Assembly: GCA_949128115.1 (NCBI GenBank)
Contig: OX421961.1
Coordinates: 122,639,050-122,703,049, forward strand
Source of the DNA: Anaspis maculata
Taxonomy: Eukaryota; Arthropoda; Insecta; Coleoptera; Scraptiidae
DNA: 64,000 bases
Reading direction: 5' to 3'
The stretch's first letter is position 1. Every line of letters begins with the position of its first letter. The translations under genes were made by a program, and so were the position numbers. Below, piece after piece: positions 30,131 to 42,000 of the stretch. The notes beneath the pieces were generated by a model. That model was not told the DNA's origin. It worked only from the letters and a program-made list of their open reading frames with translations, and did no database searches.

Positions 30131-33005
30131 CCTCGAAAGCTCATAGCGTCGAAATTATGGATTACTCGAAATCAGAAGTTCTCACAGAAATCCTCAGAAT
30201 CTCGTGAATGTTTAGTCAAACGTAATAACATTTTTCCAAATCCTTAGAAATTCTTCAAAAAACTCGTAATCTTACAAAGTCCCTAGAAATCTCACAGATC
30301 TTCGAAATTTCTCAGGTATCCCGCAAAAATCTTGAGAAATGCATAGCAATATTTGGGAATCTTCAGAAATCTTTGGAAACACCTACAAAATCGTTCAAAA
30401 ATCATCAAAAATCCTGTAGAAATCTCCAAAAATCTTTGAAAATTGTCAAAATGTGGAAAAATCATATACGAATTCACAGGATCCCGTGAAAATTTTCCAA
30501 AACTTCTCGAAATTTTTACAAAAATTTCCAGAAATGTTGTAGAAATTCCTAGAAATTTAAAAAAATTACGTAGATATCCCTAAAAATTCTTCCAACATCT
30601 TGGGATATCTCGTAGAAATCTCTAAAAATCTCCATAACTCTTCTAGAAATCTTAGAAGTAATCCCCGACAAAATCACTCGAATTCCCGTAGAAATCTCTT
30701 TAATTCCCGTAGATTTAAGAATAATTCCCGTAGATTTAAGAAATCCCATCTCTAGAAGTTTTCCCAAATCTTGTTGAAATATTAAATCTTGTAGAATTCT
30801 TAAAAAAAAATTGAAATTTCTCGAATTTTCGTAGAAATCTTGAGAAATATATAGGATTTCTTGAGAATGAATAAGAAGTTTTGGAAATTTCTAGGAATCC
30901 CTGGAAATGTAGCAATATTCAGAAATTTCTAGAAATCCAAAAGAAAATTCCTGAAATCCTATATAAATTTTGGAAACTTCCTTCAAATTCTCAGAAATAC
31001 TTTGAAAAATCTTCAAAAATCCCCAGTAACTCCATAAAAATCTCTGGGAAGTCTCACGAATCTTGCAGAATTCTTCGGAAATGCCCAGAGTGGATAGTAA
31101 TAAATGGAAAAATAGTCTCAAAAATCCCTAGATGTCCCTAAAAATACCATAAAAATCTCGAAAACACTAGAAATTGCGTAAAAATTTCCACTCTAGCTCA
31201 CAAAACTATTGAAATCTTCAATCCCAGAACTGTATAGAAATTCTCATAAATCTTTGGGAATCTTTAAAAATCCCGTGGAAATCTTTAGAAAACCTTGAAA
31301 ATCTTGTTAAAATCTCTTGAAATTCTCGGAAATCTCGTAGAAATATCCGGAAATCCCTAGAAATTAAAAAAAATATTTAGGAATCCTTAGATTTTCCGCA
31401 TGAATCTTTAGAAATCTCTTGAATCTCCACAGAAATCGTCAAAAATCTCGTAAACACATTTGGGAATTACGTAGAAATCTTTTGAAATACCAGAAACTCC
31501 TCAAAGATCTTGAAGAATATCCAGAAATTCCTAGAATTTTATACAAATCTTCATAAATTCTTGGGAATCTATTCAAAACCTTGAGAAATTCATGGAAACC
31601 TTCGATCGTCCTCAAAAAACTCAAGAAATCCCCTCAAAATATTTCAGAAATATCTTGGAAATCCCTGGAGATCCCGCAGAAATTTGCAAGAATCAATAGA
31701 GATTTTCTGAAATACTGACCAATTTTTAGAAATCCCATACGAATCATCAAGAATCATAGATATTCCGCAGAAATCAAAAAAATCCAGAAAATTTTTCAGA
31801 GATCTCAGAAAATCTCGCGGAGATCTTCAGAAATTCCTAAATTCTTGAAAATTGACGGCCTCGTGACGCAGGTGGTTGTGTGGCTGCCTGCGGCCACGAG
31901 AGCGCCCCGGGTTCGATTCCCGGAAGAAGTTTTGGTGTTTGTTCTGTCTAATTTGCTATTTTTCAATATATTGTACGCTACCAAATGAAGGCAAAAACTC
32001 CTATGGCCAATGTGAGCCGAGAAGGAGAAAAACAGTTTTTTTTTCAAATTCTTGAGAATAAACTCAGTCGAAAGAGGGTATTAAGTTGAAAGGTGAAATA
32101 AAATCCTCAGAAATCTCGTAGAACACTCTAGAAGTTCACACAAATCTTGTTGAAATATTCAGAAAGTTATAAACCGTGAGAATCCATAGAAATCTCGAAG
32201 AATTCCCTAAAATTTCCTTAGAAATCTTGCTTTCTAGAGATCTCTAGAAGTCTTCAAAAATTACATAGAAGTCTTGAAAATCCTAGCAATTTCATACAAA
32301 TCTTGATTCTGTCGGTAGAAATCTTGAACACAATAGAAATTACATACACATCTTCAATCTCAGAACTTCCTACACACATTTTCAGAGATCCTTGGAAATT
32401 CGTCTTTGGAAATCCCCAGAAATCTTGTAGAAATCCCTACAAATCCCGTAGAAAAATTCAGGAATATCTAGAAATCTAAAACGAATCTTTAGGAACCTTA
32501 GAGATCTCGTAGGAATTTACAGAGATCCCTAGAAATTCTCACAGGAATTCTCAAAAATCTGTAAATATCTTTAGTAATCCTGTACATATCTTTAGAATCT
32601 CTAGAAATTCTTCAAAAATTTCGTAAGAATCTTGGGGAATCCCTAAAAATGTAATACAAATCTTTATGAATTCCTAGAAATTCTGCAGAAATAATTGAGG
32701 AATCCACAGACATTTTAGGGAATCTTCAACATTCTTCAAAAACTCCCATAAAATCTTGTCGAAATTTTGAAAAACCCTAGAAAACCTGTGGAAATTTTCA
32801 AAAATCCATAGAAATTCTCAGATATTGTTGGAAATTTTCCATCTCTCGAAATATCTCATACGAATCGTTAAGAATGCCTAGATATCCCGCAGAAATTCTA
32901 AAATGTCTCTAGGAGTTTTTTTTTGGAGATCTCGTAAAAATATCAAGAAATTCCAAAAACATCTCTAGATATACCATAGAATATTTAGGACTGCTTTGAA
33001 ATTTC
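30131..33005 (+). repeat. 2.9 kb degenerate AGAAATCYT-type array
   Basis: Hundreds of variants of a 10-12 bp unit (AGAAATCTCG, TAGAAATCTT, GAAATCCCTA, AAAAATCCC) fill the stretch with strong purine/AAATC strand bias. It resembles the GGAATAC arrays at 15655 and 18380 in unit length and style. A SINE interrupts it at 31849-32045, and one or two non-unit patches occur. Frames through it encode repetitive Ser/Phe/Ile-rich peptides and are not genes. Confidence 0.92.
31849..32045 (+). mobile_element. tRNA-derived SINE, family 2
   Basis: The head has TGACGCAGGTGGTTG (box A-like) and CGGGTTCGATTCCCGG, a perfect box B with its stem. The body TTTCAATATATTGTACGCTA is unlike family 1. It ends in a T-run. 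A direct repeat AAATTCTTGA stands at 31839-31848 and 32046-32055, a 10 bp target duplication, which fixes the ends. It was inserted into the array. Confidence 0.92.
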
Positions 33006-33469
33006 CAGAAACCTTTGAATATTGTCATGGGTATGACAAAAAGGCAATAGGGGAAGGCTCATTCCTTGAATTCGTGAATTAGGGATTATTGAGAAACGGA
33101 CGTGGAAATTATAATAATTCATTATTTGGCCTTCGAGAAAGATGAGTTTGGACAGGAAATGCAAGGAAAGCATAACGATGCAGTATACAGTACATGCCCC
33201 TGCGGATGCGAGTTCAAGAGACCAGGGACGTGTGTTAATTTGATTGGTCGATGGACGTCACCAGCGGCACTATAAAACCAGCCTTATATAAAACTGCACC
33301 CCTGCACTATAAAAACCCCCGCAGCCCTTCAAACCCTTCATGAGACAATATCTCATAGAAGCCTTTTCGTAATCCTTAAGAAAGCGTAGAAATATTGTCG
33401 GAAATGGCATTATGATTTATGAATCACCTGGTATGCCACGGTGTAGACGACTTACGGCGCACTCGTTGT
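33006..33469. other. Unassigned; triple TATA-like cluster
   Basis: Three TATAAAA-type motifs lie at about 33271, 33287 and 33308 (CACTATAAAACC, TATATAAAAC, CACTATAAAAAC) in GC-richer DNA. No open frame follows. 33340-33400 returns to array-like sequence. Confidence 0.4.
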
Positions 33470-33489
33470 ACTTCCATAAGTACATCGCA

Positions 33490-33753
33490 GGTGTCTATTT
33501 GCTTGTTTGTTTGCTCTTTCTTTTCATTATTGTCACATTTCTGTTATACTGTTAGGTGCACCACATTTTACTCTCAATTTTCTTTTGTTCTTGATTAGGT
33601 ACTTTTTTTATTACAGCTTGAGCTCGCATTATTTCAAGAAAATGTTTTATTTTGATAATTATAGGTACTTACTTTGCATTGAAAATACTGTTCCACTCCA
33701 TTGTTATTTGGGAATGTAACCCATCAGAAGCAATAAAGATTATTTATTTATTT
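33490..33753 (+). mobile_element. 5'-truncated LINE 3' end with 20 bp target duplication
   Basis: ACTTCCATAAGTACATCGCA occurs exactly at 33470-33489 and 33754-33773. The 264 bp between them end in GCAATAAAGATTATTTATTTATTT, that is, an AATAAA signal and a TTTA-rich tail (last 20 bases shown in part: AGATTATTTATTTATTT). GGGAATGTAACCCATCAGAAG near 33710 fits the C-terminal 'GNVTHQK'-like end of LINE proteins. A perfect 20 bp duplication implies recent insertion. Confidence 0.9.
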
Positions 33754-33773
33754 ACTTCCATAAGTACATCGCA

Positions 33774-34195
33774 CTTCCTGTTATCGCAATGAACCGTGAA
33801 TGAAAAGTGCAATTCTGCAAGATTGCAGAATGCAGAGGGACACGTCCGGCATAGGCGAATGACATCGTTCTTCAACCTCAGTGGGAAAAATCCAAAAGGG
33901 AGGAGGTGACGAATCAGCCAAGATGATGAAACCTTTTGAACGGTAGGGAACGGTCTCTTTTGAGTCGGACCGGTCAAGGTGTAGTGTGCCGGGTGTGGAC
34001 CCAAATGAGTTCATTGCGAATGGTGTCGACGTGTTCAATTTAATAATGTAAGTACTCTAGTCATCTAATTATTGTTCACCGTGATTTTCAAGAACCTTTT
34101 ACTGTTAAATGAACGTCTGAAATGTTTGCCTTGCCTGGTCGAACTGACGCTTTTCGTAACCCATTCCAGGGACTAATAAAAGCCAAAGCGAGTGC
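33774..34195. other. Unassigned sequence
   Basis: Nothing recognised. Minus-strand frames 33744-34038 have no motif. Confidence 0.3.
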
Positions 34196-34199
34196 TATA

Positions 34200-35007
34200 G
34201 TAGGTTCACTTGTACCGTGATTCTAGTTGGCTGTGATATTTTGTTTCTAAGTTTTCAAATCTGATATTTGAAAACTCCCTAGAACTTGGCAGTTGGTTGC
34301 ATTGATATTTGAAAGTTTAAGCTTGACGACAAGATCAACAACTTTACCGTTTGTCAGATCGAGTGTCAAATAGACTGAAAATCACGAGTTTCACGAAAAT
34401 TGTGGTGAAATCATGCCCATTACTGTGAAAACTGTGTTTGCGCCTCAGCTTGTGTCTTGAACAATAACGTTCAGTGCCCATTTTAAAGTCCTCGAGAGTG
34501 CCATCAAGAACTCGCTTCTGGGAGAAAAAATGGCCGGATGGGTGCTGGGCATGTACCCCATAACGTTCAGCTTTGCGGAGAAGACGTGGATCTATTTTCA
34601 AAAACCACATAATATGGAAGCATTGTGAACTATTCCTGGTTTTTAAAAGAAGTACCCACACTCTGGAAGGCTGGAAACGATGGGAAGCTGAACCCTCCTA
34701 ATTTTTGTGGGGATGGGATTCATCGGCGTTAATATTTGATTTCACTGCTCAGGACATCGTACTGGAACAAGAAATTTGCGGAGCTTGTGAAAGGTGAACA
34801 ACATCCACTCCATATTTGCAATTTGCAAAGTTGATTTCGGTAAATTTTCCATTTTTGACAGCAACAGTCAACACACCATCACACCAACATAACCAATCTT
34901 TCGAAGCCAGACGCTCAGGCGCACACTAGGCAGTTGGACGTGAAGTCTACAATGCCAAACTGTGAAATTTGCCCAGCCTACTAGAATCACGGTACAAGTG
35001 AACCTAC
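34200..35007. mobile_element. Terminal-inverted-repeat element, 808 bp
   Basis: GTAGGTTCACTTGTACCGTG starts it and its exact complement ends it. Pairing continues as ATTCTAG then imperfectly for another 20 bp. TATA flanks both sides, fitting TA or TATA target preference. The 105-codon minus frame 34344-34661 inside (with IMWFLKIDPRLLRKAERYG) is not recognised. It is probably a non-autonomous DNA transposon. Confidence 0.8.
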
Positions 35008-35164
35008 TATATATACGCTTCCGGTCGAAAGCGCTGAACGTCTCTAGAATTCGATCATATAAGATGCACCCGAACTGAAGCCAAGTTGAAGGTAAGACGA
35101 CAGTGCCTTTGACAATATTAGGGGACCATGGCACCTTTCTTTAAAAAATCAAGAAAACTAGTTG

Positions 35165-35385
35165 TGCAAAATCAGGGACGATTTCAATGTTGCCGTTTTT
35201 TTTTTGCTTCACCATCACTCTAATTTCTGTCTCCTCCTGCACTGCACTGTCCTGTCCAAAAACATCTGCTGTGTTCACGGGATAACGCATGTATTTCTAT
35301 TATTTGGCGTACCAAGAACCGTCATCTGCGACAATGGCAGTCAGTTTATCAGTGTCGATTTCAGCACCCTGCCCTAGTACGGTGT
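35165..35385 (+). pseudogene. Retroelement integrase core fragment
   Basis: One frame (35162-35377) reads ITHVFLLFGVPRTVICDNGS followed by QFIS. This is the block around the second catalytic Asp of retroviral-type integrases ('FGxPxxixxDnGsqF') as found in gypsy elements. The first Asp block and the Glu block are not recognised. It is an isolated scrap without LTRs. Confidence 0.8.
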
Positions 35386-35807
35386 TGAAAACAGTTACAC
35401 ACCACCAACCTCACAAGGAGAGCAAAAACGTTTTTGATGAGAGACCCTCACACACGAATCGAATAGAGGTAAGTTGAATCGATCACGGCGGTACTGTCTG
35501 TTTTCTCTTTGTGCGCCACCCGACCAAAAGGATTTGCTGTGTACAAGACACGAGACCAATTACCTAAGGCTCTCTTCCAGGCCCAGCCTTCAAAGAGAAA
35601 AAGATAAATACAATTAGTGCGGGACCGACCAGCTTAGATTCATCACCGATATCTGGTTTAATCAATGTTCGCGTTAACAATAAAAGGAATTTAATTTGTC
35701 GGCCCGATGTTCCTGCGAAAGCGTTTTCTATGGAGCGACGGTCAGAGAAAAGAAAAAAACTACACGTGGATTAGATGGAAGGGTCGTTCCGATAAAATCA
35801 GGAAGGA

Positions 35808-35905
35808 CACACACACACACACACACGCACACAGCACACACACATACCGACGACGACGCTTTTCCAGATACACACATCCAAATAGACACACACACACATG
35901 CACAC
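35808..35905 (+). repeat. (CA)n microsatellite
   Basis: ACACAC runs with GC and GA interruptions. His/Thr and Val/Cys frames on either strand derive from it and are spurious. Confidence 0.95.
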
Positions 35906-36830
35906 TTCCTGTTGTCTTCTGGTGCCTCTCTCATTTCCTGAAAGTGTTAGTGCCTTCATCCTACTAAACTCTCGATTGGTCAGGGCAAACACAGATAAAA
36001 AATCATTGTTTGCTTGCTTGCGTTTTCTCAGAGCGTGGCGCGGGTCGGATTAAAACCACAATAACAACAAAAATAACAATAACAGAAACACACGAAACGT
36101 TCCGAGCATCCTGAGACGTGTCACGCGCACGCGCACACGTCGTGTTCGCCAGCAGACCCGGTGATGGTGATTTGGTCGAACAAAGGATGAGCAAGGAAAT
36201 GCTAATTGAACGGGAAAAACCGTTCGCTGTTGTGGCATGGGACGCGGAAAATAATTTATGAGGAAACTCCATTTCATTTAGTTAACATAGTGTTCCAGGC
36301 CATACCTATAGATATATACGTTACGCGATGTTTACCTAATTTGTCGGATAAATAATGCAGAATGGAAGAGGCTAGTGGAGTAATGTAACTATACTTGTGG
36401 GCATAATAGTGATTATCATAATTATCGTTAAGTAATTTGGTTCAATTGTAGCGATGAAGGAAGGTAGGTACACACACAAATATTTGATGTGTGGACGAGC
36501 ATAATCAATAAAATAAATATATGGAAATTAAAGGGGGAGGGGTCACTATACTATAATTGCAGCACAAATACACAGAAGACTATTTACACATTGTTTATGT
36601 TTACGTCACGTTACACTCAGTGCTCAACAGCCATCACTGGCAGTCAGCGCCGTCACTGTTACCGCCGTCACTAGCTGTCAGCGCTGTCACTTTCACCCTG
36701 ATATTTTTCATCAGTGTGACGTGATGTTCATCGATGTCGTCACTACAGCTACGGTATTTTAAAATGACTTCAGTACGTCGGCGCCAGGATATGGCCACTG
36801 AGCTTTTCCTGAAAGGCGGCGAAAACAATT
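35906..36830. other. Unassigned 0.9 kb
   Basis: No gene recognised. A CpG-rich patch lies at 36100-36240. Imperfect repeats of TCACTG(T/G)(C/T)AGCGC occur near 36620-36690. Confidence 0.35.
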
Positions 36831-37652
36831 AATTGACCTTTCCAATTTTAGGAGATAGAAAATAGATAGTTTTTCGAGGTCACCTTTGCCGTTTGGACGT
36901 TTATGACGTTTGGACGTTTCGTTTCTGACTTTTGCGGGAATTTTGAATCGGTTAGCTATACTGTTCCCATTATCATGTGGGGAAAGTCACTAGAGCCCAT
37001 AAGGGAGTTCTTAATGGACAAAGTAATAGAGCTTTTTCGTAGTAAGAAGCACGTGTCTGGTGCAGCGCGATCCCTGCTGGTGCTGGTGCAGCCACACTCC
37101 CATCAAGTTTGGGTCTTTCGTGAACCGGTGCATGGTTATGCTGGGTGTATTCGTCTTATTCTCGCACTCGCATAGAGCCACACAACACCCTTGAACCATT
37201 TCTGTAAGTATCTTCTCAGTTTACCACTACATTAAAACACTTATTGGTAAGAGCGAGGGTAAGAACAAGTGAAATCATGAAATCCATGCTGAAATCAAAT
37301 AAATACACGACAGAGCGCTTGTCAGATTCGAAAATTTTCCCATTGTCAGAAACGAAATGTCATATCTCAAGAAACATAGAGCGCTTTCCAATAACTGCGA
37401 CAAGACGGATACACAGTGTCAAAGTGCACTTGCCAGCTCAATTCTAAACTCAGCCTCGCCAATGTTTCGATTGTGTCGACATGTGGTGCTATTACTGCTA
37501 TTGGAACGCTAGCGATGTCAAATTGTGTCCATATGTGTCGAATTGTGTCCTTATACGCCTTATTGGGAAGCGTCCAATGACCTCGATTAACCATCTCTTA
37601 TACGCATGACGTCACAGTAAAGAGAGACAACGGAAAATTGGAGACCTCAATT
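36831..37652. mobile_element. THAP-bearing non-autonomous element, copy A
   Basis: Collinear with 46899-47709, with only scattered differences. The ends AATTGACCTTTCCAATTTTA and, reversed from the right, AATTGAGGTCTCCAATTTTC form imperfect terminal inverted repeats. It holds a THAP frame on the minus strand (37011-37199) preceded by about 450 bp. No transposase core follows, so it looks like a deletion derivative of a P-element/THAP-type transposon. No target duplication was identified. Confidence 0.8.
37011..37199 (-). CDS. THAP-type zinc-finger frame, copy A (62 codons)
   Basis: The frame starts MVQGCCVALCE and continues ITMHRFTKDPNLMGVWLHQH, then CTRH. This gives the C2CH arrangement of THAP DNA-binding fingers: N-terminal Cys pair, 'HRFPKDPxL..W' core and late C-x2-H. 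The AVPTIF box is not seen; the frame stops soon after KKLYYF. THAP domains of P transposases bind element ends. A free THAP peptide could in principle bind without transposing, but expression is unknown. The domain is shorter than usual between Trp and the CxxH pair, so it may be incomplete or continue via a splice. Confidence 0.55.
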   Translation of the reverse strand: MVQGCCVALCECENKTNTPSITMHRFTKDPNLMGVWLHQHQQGSRCTRHVLLTTKKLYYFVH

Positions 37653-38120
37653 TTCAAGACTCAGTATTGATGATCAACAACTATAGCTTTCATTTACCAG
37701 GGCAAGCACAGGTTCAAGTGAAAACGACGCGAGAGACCGTGACGCAGTAGGAAGGGGTTGATAATGTTGACAATGGCATTCGGTGCGAATAAATTATTCG
37801 CCTTCGCAAGATGGCTGGAAAAGTGCCTTGATTATTATCATCATTATCAATTTATTGACTAACAGGTTTTGTGTTTATCTAATCATGTGACATTGTGTCG
37901 AGTGTTTACTGATCCGGTTTTGTCTTTCAGTGACTTGCTCGACTGGACGTGGCCGGCATCCAAGTCGACTTCCACCACTTTATGACACAGAAAAATTGAA
38001 GATTCGTGGCGCCCGCACTATCATCTCAACCTCACGCTGTTCGGCGAAGCTAAAAGAGTGGTGCCATGGAACCGAGGATACCGGCCGGAAGCGACTCGAA
38101 TGATAACTTGAGGGCGCATA
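37653..38120. other. Unassigned sequence
   Basis: Nothing recognised. Confidence 0.3.
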
Positions 38121-38233
38121 TACAACGTGTTTCGCAAATAACAGTTGCAAACTTCTAGGGTAGGGATTTCCCATCAAAAATGAATCAGAAAAAATTTCAA
38201 CTTTGATCTCCTACAATGCTCCGGAAGTTATTG
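38121..38233 (+). mobile_element. Fragment of foldback family A
   Basis: TACAACGTGTTTCGCAAATA, CAAACTTCTAGGGTAGGGAT, TTTCCCATCAAAAATGAATC and GATCTCCTACAATGCTCCGG match the first 112 bp of the element at 1999-2976 position by position. Only one end is present. Confidence 0.85.
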
Positions 38234-39000
38234 ATGCTGAGCACACCGCCAGTTCCTTTATTGTTTCGGAGCGCCATGAGGACACATCATGGCAAAATCC
38301 ACCATGCCAGCGGGCCTCCCTCAACTCGTGATGTAGTATCAGTGCGGCTGTGGGCCTAGCCTTTTTTTCATTTCTTTGATTCGTTCGCTGAAACTTTGGA
38401 GCTTAGCTTTTGTGAACCTCGATTTTGGCCCGGAAGCCCTTCCCTGCCCACTTCACTTCAGTGTCCGCTGCACTGCTCAGATGCACCAGGTGCGGATCGC
38501 AAGCCTTCTTCAGCGGTAGCACCAAGGCTGCACATCGACAGCTGGCCGGAAACATCTTTTGGGCCATCTGGAGGCTGCGTTGCTACGGCAGGAGAAGGGA
38601 CCCGACCGCCGATTGTCCTGGAGGAACACAGCCGCAGAACGGGAGAAATGCTACGCAACGGACCTCGGTGACGTTCTCTTTTTGATTTGTTATTCATTAT
38701 CAGGGGCTGGCAACTGTGATAGGAACTGCAGCGATCACGCTTAGTTCTCGGTAACATTCACAGATAGCGCCGCATAACCGCCTCCTCCCTCTTGCCCTTG
38801 GCTCTTGCCTCCCATCCCCACCCAATCATGTCAATTCAAATTTTCTTCCGCCGTATATCATAATACCTTCGCATCCAGCTGCCATATTATTACGTTACTT
38901 TTCCGTTTTCCGATATCAAAGTGATGATAATTTTGTTCTTTGTGGTGTCAATAGTTTGTCCTGATCTGTCTTTCCACATGAAACACCCGAGGAAACAAAA
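38234..39000. other. Unassigned, GC-richer
   Basis: Overlapping frames of 86-99 codons at 38396-38757 on both strands reflect high G+C; no motif was recognised. It may be the upstream region of the P-like gene at 39001 or unrelated DNA. Confidence 0.35.
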
Positions 39001-42000
39001 ATGAAACGTGCTTGTAGTGTGCCAATAAGTTGCGATGACCGAATTTTGCCCAGGTAGGTGACAACAAACATTTTACTACAAAAACTTCAGAACTCCTAAA
39101 AACCATGATCATTAACTTGTGAACTTTGCATTTGTAGGTTTCATATTCCAGCTGATCCATCCATCAGGTATATTTTTGGCTGCGAAAAATCAAGAATTCT
39201 GCATTGTCTCCCTCGCAAGATTACCGATCAAAGCGAAACTACTCTGCCGAAGGCTTGTTTTTCTTTTCTTCGGGACAAATTCAAATATGCGAGTCCTGAG
39301 AAAGTAAGAGGTGGGTACAACTTTGTAATTATGTAACAGTAAATACCTAGGTATATCAACGATACTTTTAACTTTTTGCAAGAGCCATAGCTGAGGTTGA
39401 CTCCAGAAAGATGCCTTCGAGAGCAGAACAAGAAGAAAATGTGTCGCCTCTTGTAGTAAAGAAACCAGAAAAGGTTTATGTGTCTTCGAAAAGAAAATTG
39501 TCCTATGATGAACCAGATCCTTCTCAACAAAAAAGAAGATTGACTTCCGAGATTCTCGCCATGGAGCTACCTGAAACGCCCACCAAAGATGAGACACCCC
39601 CAGGTAATTGAACAGGGTGATTCAATAGTGTCGGACCAAAACAATACACGGTACCTATATGAAATATTTTAGGAAGCCCACAGAAATTCTTCGACTTCCA
39701 TTTTTCTTATGATGGGTTGATATACCAATCCAATATTAGTGCAGTAAAGATAGGTTTTGGGGTTGAAAAAATTAATTCATGAAATTTTAAAGCTGTTATC
39801 GATCCAGAATTTCATCCTCTACCATGTACTTAAAATCCCCGAAAATCCCATTGGAGCATTTTTCTTGCGGCGCTGTCAAAGTATATCATGTTTGCTGCAA
39901 CAAGTCCGAAAATTGTATCCTCGCTTTTGTCACATTAGAGCTATATTGTTGGTTCAGAGCTGTTGGTATATACTTCAGGGCATGACCAGAACGTCATTTA
40001 AACCGCTGAAATCCTATTTCCCGCAAAAGAAAACACGTAACTTGCTTTAATCTGCAATTACCAGTGGTAATCAAGTGTAGTTCGGGGATTAGTGACCAAA
40101 CTTAATAAAATCTGTTCTTTTTGTGAAAAAGACATGAAATTTGGTATGAGTGGTCTTCATGGTCCCCTTTTCAAATGTAGACATGGCGTCTCGCCATATT
40201 TTGATTAGGGGGGCTTAGGGACCCCCTTGAAAATTGAAGTTGCAGAAACTCATGCAAACCACAATTAAAATAATTGTCACGCATCTCAAAAAGTGATCAT
40301 TCGACTCTACGTTAAATCTCAACAAGAGACACACCAGTTATCACCATGTACGCAATGTTCTTCATAATGAAAAAAAAATTCTTTGGAATGTAAAAAAAAA
40401 TCGTGTTCTTATAATTTTTTCATGCAATAGAGGGATAAAGTCATCTTCCGCATATCATTATCCACCAATCGTATTCGCCGAAGCCATTGATGAAGTCAAT
40501 TTCTTCATATTGACATCTAGAAGCAACAATTCCAGATGAAACCAGCCAATTCAAGTGCTTAGTTCAGCAGCGTTTTTTTCAATGTTACCAATTGATATGA
40601 ATGACAATTTATTATTGGGTGGATAGCTTCAACTGTTTTATAATTTTATTGAGTATAACTAGATGAGGAGTGATGCGCGAAAGCCCCGAATTTTTTTTTT
40701 TTTAACCGCCACCTATCACTGTTAGAATTGCACCAAATTTCATGCTACTTTGCCGAAACAACAGCAAATACAGACTAAAGAGTATAGACAAACGTCAGTA
40801 CGATCTGCAGTTGTCAAGTAGAAGGCACAAAGAATAAGGATTGAGGCGTGGAATACTTCAAAGCACTCAGTTCGAGTGAATACACGGTATAGAAATATTT
40901 TCAACACACCCTAGGAGCACACATTTCATAATGGTGAGCGACGCGAAAAAAAAATTTCCTATGCTTTTGCGCTTGGTTCCTCGTATAGTCATATGAAATT
41001 AGGTTACAGAACAGCTCCAGCTATCTATCCAAAATATAAATTGTCGATCATATTGATTGGGAACAATTGAAAACCGCTGTTGAACTTCACACTTGAATTG
41101 GCTCATTTCTCAGGGAGCTGTCATCCCTAGAATGACAGTATCAAAAAACAAACTTCATGAATAGCTTCGGCAAATACAAATTAGTGAATAATGATACACA
41201 GCGGATCAACTCACCGTTTCTTAGATTGAAAAATCATCAAAAACTGTGTTTTTCTCTGACACCCAAAAGAATTTTTTTTTTTAACACGAAGAACAATGCG
41301 TACATGGCGACAACTGTTGTGTCTCTTGTCAACGTTTGGTGTAGAGTCAAATTATTACTTTTTGAAATGTGTGACGATATTTACCGGTGGTTTGTGAGAG
41401 TTCCTGAGACTTCAAATTTTCAAGGGGGTCCTTAGGCCCCCCTAACCAAAATATGGCGAGGCGTCATGCTTACATTTGGAAAGAAGACCATGAAGACCAC
41501 CCATACCAAATTTCATGCCTCTGTCGCAAATCAAACAGATTTTAATAAACTTGGTTACTAACTCTCGGATTATCTTCAATCAACACTGTTAATTAGGAAT
41601 TAAAGCGACTTCCGTGTTTTTTTTTTCGTGAAATACGAGTTAGAGGTTCAAACGAAGGTCTGGTCATGCCCTGCAGTATATACCAACAGTCCTAAGCCAA
41701 CAATGTAGTTCTAGTGTGACAAAAACAAGAATACCATTTTCGGACTAGTTGCAGCAAACATGATATACTTTGACAGCGCCGCAAGAAAAATGCTCAACTG
41801 GGATTTCCGGGGATTTTGAGTATGTGGTAGAGAATGAAATTCTGAAATGATATCTGCTATAAAATTTCATGAATTAATTTTTTCAAGGTTTGGGGTCTTT
41901 TTTGACTATCTTTACTGCACTATATACCAAGGTTGAGAAAATATTATCATAGCTGAAGCGTCAGTTCAGATTCCCAAACACAGCTTAGGGATATAAGGCG

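Noticed and set aside
30292..31624. Several 60-86 codon frames rich in Phe, Ile, Ser and Lys
   Set aside because: They follow the short-unit array; the repeated peptide comes from the DNA unit.
31856..31925. Functional tRNA gene
   Set aside because: The T-arm is good, but the rest does not fold as a cloverleaf and target duplications show SINE insertion.
30131..33005. CRISPR array
   Set aside because: Units of 10-12 bp, highly variable, with no spacers of constant length. The genome is eukaryotic.
35707..35992. His/Thr-rich and Val/Cys-rich open frames in all frames
   Set aside because: They translate the (CA)n microsatellite.
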